Shown here piece after piece: positions 56,717-64,000 of a stretch of DNA of 64,000 nucleotides (position 1 is the first letter of the stretch; each line of letters starts with the position of its first letter). The DNA is taken from NCBI GenBank assembly GCA_018398585.1, contig JAGTTD010000010.1, forward strand, positions 2,931,501-2,995,500, written 5' to 3'. The position numbers and the translations under genes were made by a program. Source of the stretch: Simmondsia chinensis (taxonomy: Eukaryota > Streptophyta > Magnoliopsida > Caryophyllales > Simmondsiaceae). The notes beneath the pieces were generated by a model that was not told the origin of the DNA, ran no database searches, and saw nothing but the letters and a program-made list of their open reading frames with translations.

Positions 56717-58918
56717 AGATACTTCGTCGATGGTTTACCTCAAAGAACAACAAACTCGTGGCTTAGGGCAGTCTTCCGCTCTTTCAGATCAATTTATGAC
56801 ACTTTTGTCCCTGTGAAAAGAAGACAGAGATCTACAGAATCATACGGCTTTGTTCGGTTTCATGACTTGAATGAAGCTACAAGGGCTGTCAAGTCCATGA
56901 ACGGGAGATGGGTTGCGGGTGTGAAACTCAGGGTGCAATGGGCAACTCCAGTCAGAAGTGCAATTCCTACATACACTCGAGGCCGACCACAGCTGAGCAC
57001 GGCCCAGCAGGACAAAACCACATATACGACCCAAGACCGGGGGAACGACTCAACTAACCGAAGTGGGGTACATGCTAGCTCAGATCTTCCGAGAATTTCA
57101 GTGTCAAATTATAACAAGAGAGTTGAGGCATGGCTTAAGCGGTCAATTATTGCCCGGTCCATTGTTGAGGTCAGTCTTGATGATGTTCTTACATTTATTA
57201 CCGATAATGACCTTTACGGACTTTCACCTAAAGGCTTAAGCAACAATGCCTTTATTCTGGTTTGTGATTCGATTGATACTATGGATGCCTACCTCGGCCC
57301 CCGCAAGGAGATTCTCCAACGAATGTTCAGTGAAGTTTATAAATACTCGGGAGAGACGCTTGGGTCCCTTAATAGAAGGGTCTGGCTTGAGATACACGGA
57401 ATGCCGGTCCAGTGTTGGTCTAATGAGTGCTTTGCCGATATCGCCAAACTCTGGGGGAGGTTCATTAGGGTGGATCCAAGAACATCCACTATGAGGTGCA
57501 TGGACGTTGCTAGGATTCTGGTGGACACTTGCCACACAACATGTATCCACCAGATAGTCCAGGTTCACCACAGTGGGGGAACTCGTTTGATCTTCATTAA
57601 AGAAGGAAGCTCTGCATTGTTACAGGACTACTCCCCAAGCGTTGTGTCCAGAACCGCATCTGCTAGATTGGCGAGGGAGCAGGCCTTTTCCACATCATAT
57701 CCCCCTCAAGGGAACGAGTGCACGACTGTGATAAGGCATTCATCACAGATTCTACCTTCTCTGCATCTGACACCTGAGCGCTTTGATATTAGTGAGGAGT
57801 CTAGAACTCCTGCACTGTTGTTGACAAATGAAGGGACGGAAGTTGCTTGGCAGCCGTCTGGTCATGTTTCCCTCCACCGAAACGGCCAAATCATTGGAAG
57901 ATGGGCCCCGCAGCCACTGATCATGCATGCCAGGCCTTGTGCTTCACAGCGGGTGGCGCATCCCCCTCTGCTACTGCCATGGGCTGTGAGTGGTGAAGAT
58001 CCAGAGATTCAACATCATGCCCAGAAAACCACGCCTGTTACTGATACTCGAAAAAGTAATAGTAAAAATGAGTCTACAACATCTGGGCCTGAGTTCCTTC
58101 CAGGTTTCGAACCCATTGCAGAAATGGGTAACTCTAAAGCTGAGGATAGTATGTTGTCGTGTCAGCAAGATGAAACTCCTTTCATGGGAGGGCCTAGCTT
58201 GGGCTGGAGAATAAAAAGAAAAGTGCGCTCAACAAGAAAACAGAGAAAAGCGATTAAGCGCAAGATGAAGGATAGGGAGAAGCGAGAGCTGCAAGACTTC
58301 CTCAAGGATACGTCTCCTACAACTAATGCTGGAAAATCACCTAAGTCAGCGAAGAAGAAGAAGAAAAACCAAAATAGGGGTAATCGAATTCAGAAAATCA
58401 CGGAAGAAGTTTATGATGAGAGGATCCAGACTGCGGAGCGAGTTATAGAGATAGGGCAAAGGGTGGGCATCAACTTCGATGGTTTCAACCCGGTTGAGGT
58501 GGCTGACATCCTTGCTCATTGATTTGGCTTGTGTGGTTTGGGCTTATTTCAAGCGGTTGTTTCTGGTTGTTGCTAGGGTTTCCGTGTTTGTTGGTTTAGC
58601 TCCGGCTCCTTTGTGGTGTTTGTGTTTTGTTTTTGTTTGGCCGTTTGTCTGTGTGCTTTCCAGGTTTGCTGTTTCGGTTGTCTGTCTGGGTTTTTGTCTT
58701 CTTTGGGTCCGCTTGCGTCGTTTGTTGTGGCTGTGTTGATCTCCTATCGGGTCTTTGCCTCTCCGTGTTCCTTTTGTTTCGTTTGAGGTCCTTTTTTTCT
58801 TTTTCTTTTGTTGTTCTTGTTTTTTGGTCGTCTTTCGGCTAGCTTCAGTCGAGCTTCAGGCCTCGTTTTTCGAGTTTGCCTATCTTGTATCGGCACTCAG
58901 GTGTCACTTATCGAAAAA
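56717..58918 (+). mobile_element. ORF1-only L1-type LINE copy with a long open frame
   Basis: The element starts within the RRM of ORF1, runs through a complete ORF1 C-terminus to TGA at 58520-58522, then enters a T-rich 3' UTR of about 400 bases ending gtgtcacttatcgaaaaaaaa. ORF2 (endonuclease and reverse transcriptase) is absent. The short agatac found at 56717-56722 and again at the end of the A tail may be the target duplication. Its 3' terminus is nearly identical to the 55645-55745 tail. Confidence 0.82.
56723..58522 (+). CDS. LINE ORF1 protein with RRM and basic C-terminus (5'-truncated)
   Basis: An open frame of about 600 codons without an in-frame ATG at its start, because the element is 5'-truncated; a stop at 56711 lies just upstream. 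Near the start is an RRM: FVDGLP (RNP2), LRAVFRSFRSIYDTFVPV, YGFVRF (RNP1) and GVKLRVQWA. A central domain follows (VSLDDVLTFITDNDLYGLSP, LEIHGMPVQCWSNECFADIA), resembling the DUF4283-type region of plant LINE ORF1 and nucleic-acid-binding proteins. The C-terminal 110 residues are Lys/Arg-rich (RKQRKAIKRKMKDREKRELQ, KKKKKNQNRGNRI), with no CCHC zinc knuckle visible. It would bind LINE RNA as a chaperone. The long intact frame in a copy lacking ORF2 is unusual. Whether it is expressed is unknown. Confidence 0.78.
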   Translation, partial: FVDGLPQRTTNSWLRAVFRSFRSIYDTFVPVKRRQRSTESYGFVRFHDLNEATRAVKSMNGRWVAGVKLRVQWATPVRSAIPTYTRGRPQLSTAQQDKTTYTTQDRGNDSTNRSGVHASSDLPRISVSNYNKRVEAWLKRSIIARSIVEVSLDDVLTFITDNDLYGLSPKGLSNNAFILVCDSIDTMDAYLGPRKEILQRMFSEVYKYSGETLGSLNRRVWLEIHGMPVQCWSNECFADIAKLWGRFIRVDPRTSTMRCMDVARILVDTCHTTCIHQIVQVHHSGGTRLIFIKEGSSALLQDYSPSVVSRTASARLAREQAFSTSYPPQGNECTTVIRHSSQILPSLHLTPERFDISEESRTPALLLTNEGTEVAWQPSGHVSLHRNGQIIGRWAPQPLIMHARPCASQRVAHPPLLLPWAVSGEDPEIQHHAQKTTPVTDTRKSNSKNESTTSGPEFLPGFEPIAEMGNSKAEDSMLSCQQDETPFMGGPSLGWRIKRKVRSTRKQRKAIKRKMKDREKRELQDFLKDTSPTTNAGKSPKSAKKKKKNQNRGNRIQKITEEVYDERIQTAERVIEIGQRVGINFDGFNPVEVADILAH

Positions 58919-58924
58919 AAAGAT

Positions 58925-59630
58925 ACAAGAAATAAGTGAGAGTTGACGGTGGCCATGTTACTAAGATGTTTACCATATAAGGATATTTTGTTGAGTTTGT
59001 ACATATGAATTCACGGTTCCACTCATTTATGATGTCAATATCATATACATTAAAATTTAATATATTTAATTTCTAATTTTTATCATTTTTTAAAGATGCT
59101 ACAACATCTTTTCCTAACTCTTATTGTACAGTCATTCAATATGCAATATCTAACTAGTAGATATTTTTATGATCAACAACTTGTCGATGCCCGCATTAAA
59201 GAAGGCCGTAACCTCCATGCGAGTAAACCGTTTAAAATATTCCGGTAAATTACTCACTATGGCCTAGTTAGTTACTACATGAATTGGATTCTTGCGGAAA
59301 GTTGTATTTCTTAAGAATTTAATTCTTGTGTCAACTTCCCAGAAAGTAGATAAAACAGATTTGGTTGTCAGGGTGTCAAATAGGACTTCCTTGGGAAGAA
59401 TAGTTAAAAACAAAGGAATTAGAACTTACCTAGTTACTTCCTGCATTTTGAAAGAATTTGAAATTGCTCAGCTGTTTCCACTTCATGCAAACTGTCTACT
59501 TTCTGCCAACCAAACAAGAGCCAAACTTCGTACTTCCTATGAAGTTCCACTTCCTACATTTACTTCTTATATACCAAACGAGACCTATATTGTAATTCTA
59601 CAATTTTTGATCTATGCTATAAATTTACAA
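58925..59630. other. No gene recognised
   Basis: AT-rich to 59280, then a 126-codon plus-strand frame (59292-59672) with no recognisable motif; its end overlaps the TRIM at 59636, which argues against a real gene. Confidence 0.35.
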
Positions 59631-59635
59631 GTCTT

Positions 59636-60132
59636 TGTCAAGGAAACAACTTTTTCTAAAAGCTTAAGCTAATGGGTGGTGCTCAAAAAAAGGGAAAAAA
59701 AAAATAATAATAATGGTCCCACTAATCAAGAAGGGTTTTATACTCTAATATATCCCATCGCACAAATATTTATTGAGCTTGAAACGTGGATAATGTACAT
59801 GCTTACCTCATTTTTTAAATACAACAACAACAACAAACCCAGTGCTTCCAAGGGCTCCCGCAAAAGCAGGGTCTGGGGGGGTATATGTACGCAGCCTTCC
59901 CCTTCCAGGGGGCTACCCTGAAGAGAGGCTGTTTCCGAGGACCCCCAGCCTAAGAAGCTGTTCCGCTGCAGGGAGACCTCATTTCTTAAATATTTTTAAT
60001 ATCAAAAGTGGAGGCTGTTGAAATTTGAACCTGTAACCTTTTTGTCAACATTACTCTGATACCATGTTAACCAACTTTTTTAAAAACTTAAGTTGATAAA
60101 TAAAGGTTCAAGAATAATTTTATACTCTAATA
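59636..60132 (-). mobile_element. TRIM element (copy E) containing a SINE
   Basis: Left LTR 59636-59750 (tgtcaaggaaacaacttttt ... tatactctaata, enlarged by an A-rich insert near 59688-59730) and right LTR 60065-60132 (tgttaaccaacttttttaaa ... actctaata). The primer site ctctgatacca (60054-60064) abuts the right LTR. Exact 5-bp duplications gtctt lie at 59631-59635 and 60133-60137. The internal region is split by a SINE at 59822-59975. Confidence 0.92.
59822..59975 (-). mobile_element. Au/TS-like SINE nested in the TRIM, 17-bp target duplications
   Basis: Flanks acctcattttttaaata (59805-59821) and acctcatttcttaaata (59976-59992) differ at one base. The reverse copy reads acaacaacaacaaacccagt, agggctcccgcaaaagcagg, gtatatgtacgcagccttcc, gagaggctgtttccgaggac, ccccagcctaagaagctgtt and ccgctgcaggg. 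With 51773-51934 it shows the complete unit including the ccgctgca head. Confidence 0.93.
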
Positions 60133-60547
60133 GTCTTTAAATTTTTATCCAATTATTTTATGAAAATTTTTGCCGAATTATTTTATGAAAGAATGCAACC
60201 GACAAACACTAAAAGTACAGCGGCCGACGGTCCCACTAACAAAGATGAGTCGCAGGAATCCCTTTGTTCCTCTTCTTGATACTTGTTCACATTATAACTG
60301 TAATGTCAAAATCACAATAAGAACACAACGGAAGTGGGATTCAATACAAATATTTCCGACTTCAGTGTCCCAACTTAGTTCTCGGTCTTCCCTTATGCGA
60401 CGTCATTGCCGACTCATTGTTGACATGGGGTGCTAAGTCATCTATCTTTACTTATCTACTTATATAAATAGGATTAGATATTGTAGTTAGGGTTTTATGC
60501 TTAGCTGTTGATGATCAATATGATCTTTCTTTCTCTCCTGAGCCGTT

Positions 60548-60812
60548 AGCCAAAATGGTCCAAAATAAAAAAAAATATTACCCAAAATGGCTCATTTTAA
60601 AAAATATTTTCCCAAATGTCCTCCACGTTAGCAAATTTAAAAATGAAGATTTTTTTTTGTTTCAAAATTTTAAACCCTAAACCCCAAAATAAAACAAAAA
60701 AGAAAAATTAAAATTTTAAAATTTGATGACGTGGAGGTCATTTGAGGAAATATTTTTTGAAATGTGTCATTTTGAGTAATATTTTTTTTTATTTTAGATT
60801 ATTTTGGGCAAG
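60548..60812. repeat. Foldback MITE-like element (ccaaaatggctcatttt)
   Basis: The left arm (aatattacccaaaatggctc, tgtcctccacgttag) pairs with the right arm (gatgacgtggaggtcatttg, atgtgtcattttgagtaata) over about 90 bases. The centre is taaaccctaaaccccaaaat. No coding. Confidence 0.7.
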
Positions 60813-61012
60813 GGCTCCTCTCTCCCTCCTAATTCTCTCAATATTTCTCCCCCTTTCTGAAGTTAATACAATGTAATCTTTATGTTTTTGTACTTCAATC
60901 TATTGATTGACCTATTCATCTTGAGTTGGATTAGGATTTGGAGCTTGATTCGCAGCAGGATTGCTTTGTTTTTTAACTTTTAATAATGAGTAATCTATGT
61001 CAAAGTCTGTAT

Positions 61013-61641
61013 ACTTTTTTTTTTTATCGAAAAACTTGATGTAGTTTTAAAGAGTGTTTAAAATCATGTATTCGCAAGCGTACGAGTTCATCGTAACTAA
61101 AATGGGTGTACGGGTGTCGTATCATTTGAGAATTAGTATAGAGTTCAATTCAATGTTTAACGAGTAGTTAAAATTGGGTTTTTGTGGAAAGAGGGCGAAT
61201 TATTAACTTAACAGAATTAAAACTATAAATAAAAGTTGTCAATTCAATAAAGAATAGTTTAGAGTGTGAATTGGGGTTAGCCTAAATCGAATCCTATCAT
61301 TATATTTTATCACGACAACTACTTTTAATGGTTTAAGCTACAAGCTCTAAACCTAGATTAACATTAAATTATAGTTTAGGGTAATGAACTAGTTCAAAGA
61401 CATAACCCATCTTACTACTCTAGGTGTAGCACGGATTATCTCAATGGCACTACTATATTCCTTTATTACACCTAATTCATGTTAAACCTGGACTAATACT
61501 TAAGTTAGAGCTTAGGGTGATGAACTAGTCTCATACATATAGCTTGGATTATCTCAATAGCACCAACAAATTTCTTTGTCACTCCTAATTTAATATTAAT
61601 TTATTATCATCCGTAACCCTTTGTACATCCTTTCTCTCTTA
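61013..61641 (-). mobile_element. Retrotransposed sequence with A tail, first of two insertions at one site
   Basis: The left flank atgtcaaagtctgtat (60997-61012) recurs at 61642-61657 and at 61838-61853. The segment starts with a T run after acttt (an A tail on the minus strand) and holds AT-rich sequence with ttgttggtgctattgagata repeated in diverged form (near 61555 and 61440 on the minus strand). It has no recognisable protein. Near the tail, cttgcgaatac and catcaagttttt on the minus strand resemble phrases found before gag in some Ty3/gypsy elements, a weak resemblance. Confidence 0.55.
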
Positions 61642-61657
61642 ATGTCAAAGTCTGTAT

Positions 61658-61837
61658 TTTTTCGATAATTATTGGCATAGCTGTAGTATATATAGGGAAC
61701 TCGACTAGGCGAACCCTTAGCCACCCCATAAATGGTAGTGGGTACAAAAAAAGACCAGAACAAACAGAAAAAAAACAACAAGCACCAAAAAAAAGAAAAA
61801 CAACAACACCGAGAAAAAACACAAACACAATTTGATC
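61658..61837 (-). mobile_element. Truncated L1-type LINE tail, 16-bp target duplications
   Basis: Exact flanks atgtcaaagtctgtat at 61642-61657 and 61838-61853. On the minus strand it is T-rich like other 3' UTRs of the family (tttgttctggtctttttttg), then gctaagggttcgcctagtcg, tgccaataattatcgaaaaa. The tail matches ttatcgaaaa of the LINE copies at 51150 and 58910. Confidence 0.85.
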
Positions 61838-62051
61838 ATGTCAAAGTCTGTATACTTTAATCATGGTGTTAATTTATTAATTTTAATTTTAGTTGTGCCA
61901 ATTTAGTTTTATAATGAAACTAAAGTTAAATCTATGATGGAATTTTTACAGTTTGATCATGTCAGATGTAAGCGACAAATATAATCTGACTCATCAATCC
62001 AATTTAAACACACCCATGACGCAACCTATAGAAATTTTGTTTCCAACTTGA

Positions 62052-63052
62052 TGTTGGAAATATTGCATGTACAATGACTATACTGCACGAATATCGCGTA
62101 CAATTATGCATAAAATACTGCCAAAAAATTAACCGAAAATAAATCAGAGTTTTGACCGAAAATTACAGCAAAATAATAAACTGATTGCTGCTGAAAAATT
62201 ACAGGGAAAAAAAACCGAGAACCTGCAGTTAAATGAGCTGAAAATTACAGTAACTTAAGCAATGAAAACAGTAAAAATTGGCGTTAAATCTGGTAACATG
62301 CAGCATAAGATCCATCGAAATCGTACCATACAAAAGCAGCCAAATAGATAAACATACCAAAAGAGGGAGAGTAGATTAGAAAATACCGAAATACCGTGCA
62401 GTGGGAAATACCACTGTCCTAAAAGACGATTTCGCGCCTGCTTCGGTGCAAACAGATGAATAGGCGGCCGTCCTCCAGGACTTACACGGTCCGACCCTTA
62501 ACGTGCACTCGTTAATTGCCAATTAGGAACGCCTCGAACTTTGCCCAGAAATTGAAGAAAATAGAAGAGAAGACGGGAGCGAGAAGGAAGCGGTTTTCTG
62601 TTGTATATTAGATGCAATGTACAAGCCCATATTTATACATGAAGGTTAAGGCCTCCAACGGCCAAAAAAACTATTCTATAATTAATGGTGAGATCTGATT
62701 TTAATCACCAACGGCATGTAACCGACAATGCAATGAATTTTGAAATTTGTTTTAATTACCAACGGCTATAGCCATTGATTATTTTCCGTAAAACAAATAT
62801 ACTAGGTGTAAAAAACTCACCCTCACCCACGCCCGAACGCGGCGCGCGCGCGCGTGTGGTTCCCTCCATTCCTTCACCCAAGGCTTAATTCAAGTGGAAT
62901 AAAAACACTCAACCTTATAAACCCAACAACCCTCTTTTAAATTGTCAATGTGGGATTGGGAGCTTTTTATTTTGTATTCACAATGTGGTTTTTACCAATT
63001 GGGATACTACTTTCCTACTAATCTGGATTTAGCTTGTATCATTTTTTTAACA
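62052..63052 (-). repeat. 3' LTR of a Copia element reaching the right edge
   Basis: On the minus strand it starts TGTTAAAAAAATGATACAAG after the purine tract tttgtgggggat (63064-63053) and ends gcaatatttccaaca at 62052, giving TG...CA ends with TGTT/AACA inversion and a length of 1001 bases. A short (CG)n run (gcgcgcgcgcgtgtg) lies at 62842-62857. The 5' LTR is outside the window, so target duplications cannot be checked. Confidence 0.78.
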
Positions 63053-63477
63053 ATCCCCCACAAAGGATATAAGCGAAAGAAAAAGAAAGGAATAGATTGG
63101 GCAAAGGGAGTTCGGTTTTTCAGTGCCGATGTCTTGCGACTTGAATCGTCACCTAGTATAACCCAAGTTTAGGACCAACATCTTGCAAGGTGACTTTCGT
63201 CTTGAACCTCACAAAGGTTTGTATAGTCTTCCACTTGGACACGTACCGAACTCCAGATCTCGGCAACTCCTGCGGTTTGGCGCGTTTAATAGGCCATGCG
63301 CTCATTCTAGATGTTCATAGGCGCCCTAGAAGGCAAGTCTTAATCCTTCATAGGGAGCGGCCAGACTCCCACACCTATATAGGTAGATCTCATCAAGTGT
63401 GTGTTACCGCACACCACCAAACATATGGATATAGGTCCAATAAGAGCTAAAGCTCAACCTTACCCCTGGTAACATAC

Positions 63478-63605
63478 AGACAGTGTCCGTCATGTGCAAG
63501 TTGTGCTTACACCGCCCACATACGGCATTGGACCCATCTCTAGACAGTGTCCGTCATGTGCAAGTCGTGCTTACACCGCCAACATACGGCATTGGACCTG
63601 TCTCC
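63478..63605 (-). repeat. Two tandem copies of a 64-bp unit upstream of the LTR
   Basis: agacagtgtccgtcatgtgc at 63478 and again at 63542, each followed by aagt(t/c)gtgcttacaccgcc and catacggcattggacc. Period 64 bases, differing at only a few positions. It lies in the non-coding region between the pol stop and the 3' LTR. Confidence 0.9.
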
Positions 63606-63713
63606 GCACTGTCACACCATAGGGAGGGACAACATAAAACATAATGCATATCTTGAATGAAACTATGACTTTTCACATTGAACCTGATAAGCCCAGGTTG
63701 GATACATCATAGT

Positions 63714-64000
63714 TTATTCGTGTACAAACTTCAGTCCCTTCCCCCTCGATGTTTTTACAATCATTTTACGACAAAAGCCTTTTGTCAACGGATCCGCAAG
63801 ATTCTTTTCAAACTTTACATAGTCTAGTGATATCACTCCACTTTCTATTAGATCTCTCACGATCTTATGCTTGAGACGAATGTGTCTCCTCTTGCCATTA
63901 TGAACCTCGTTCTCTGCCACAACAGTTGCAGCTTGACTGTCACAGTTAAGTAACACTAATGGGGCTGGAAGCCCCCACAAAGGCACTTCAACACTGTATT
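63714..64000 (-). CDS. Copia polyprotein C-terminus (RNase H), partial
   Basis: The frame is open to the window edge and reads APLVLLNCDSQAATVVAENE, VHNGKRRHIRLKHKIVRDLI, SLDYVKFEKNLADPLTKGFC, ending KGLKFVHE and TAA at 63716-63714. CDSQAA and RHIxxKHxxVR are the conserved C-terminal motifs of Copia RNase H, and NLADPLTKG the end of pol. No stop or frameshift is visible in these 95 codons, so this element may be younger than the one at 30-36 kb. The rest lies beyond the window. Confidence 0.88.
   Translation of the reverse strand, partial: YSVEVPLWGLPAPLVLLNCDSQAATVVAENEVHNGKRRHIRLKHKIVRDLIESGVISLDYVKFEKNLADPLTKGFCRKMIVKTSRGKGLKFVHE

Noticed and set aside
56568..56816. Plus-strand 82-codon ORF overlapping the LINE start
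   Set aside because: It spans the junction between a Copia-like fragment and the LINE, in a frame different from the RRM frame.
59292..59672. 126-codon plus-strand ORF
   Set aside because: Runs into the TRIM LTR at 59636 and has no recognisable domain; likely chance.
63190..63450. 86-codon plus-strand ORF beside the right-hand Copia element
   Set aside because: Opposite strand of the element's untranslated 3' region; no motif.

Overview
This is nuclear DNA from a flowering plant, almost certainly a eudicot: AT-rich, with intron-split genes whose exons read closely like the Arabidopsis proteins, set in a dense field of plant retrotransposons, SINEs, TRIMs and foldback elements. The species cannot be named from sequence alone. 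Family identifications come from recalled knowledge of the protein families; no database search was run.

Genes. Three conserved genes could be built exon by exon with frame-consistent splice sites. (1) 294-3460, plus strand: the last seven exons of a type II pantothenate kinase (PANK2-type), covering its C-terminal DUF89 domain; the kinase half lies left of the window. (2) 6247-15260, minus strand: a complete 14-exon, 350-residue nucleotide-sugar transporter of the plant CMP-sialic acid transporter 1 group. (3) 40633-45039, minus strand: a complete 7-exon, 570-residue calcium-dependent protein kinase like AtCPK5/6/26. A 144-residue single-exon ORF of unknown function lies at 24309-24743, and a doubtful orphan exon at 39199-39335. 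The genes are unrelated housekeeping or signalling functions and form no pathway.

Mobile DNA fills the rest. 15.6-24.1 kb: a deleted Copia element with perfect 5-bp target duplications and a GC-rich insert, SINEs, foldback elements and a possible solo LTR. 25-30 kb: SINEs, a TRIM, a MITE and a 5S rRNA/SINE chimera. 30.26-36.22 kb: a decayed Copia element on the minus strand whose 5' LTR was split by an RTE-type LINE. 36-40 kb: foldback elements and SINEs. 46-49 kb: TRIMs of two families. 49.6-58.9 kb: two L1-type LINE copies that consist only of ORF1 plus 3' UTR, short LINE tails, and a second 5S/SINE chimera. 59.6-61.9 kb: a TRIM with a SINE inside it, and a target site hit twice. 62.05-64.0 kb: the 3' end of another Copia element that runs off the right edge.

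The most interesting signals are the ORF1-only LINE family (one copy with 16-bp target duplications, so it moved without ORF2), the RTE LINE whose 3' end carries the same tail as about fifteen SINE copies nearby, the two 5S-headed SINE-like chimeras, and a 72-bp-LTR TRIM family with copies whose target duplications are intact.
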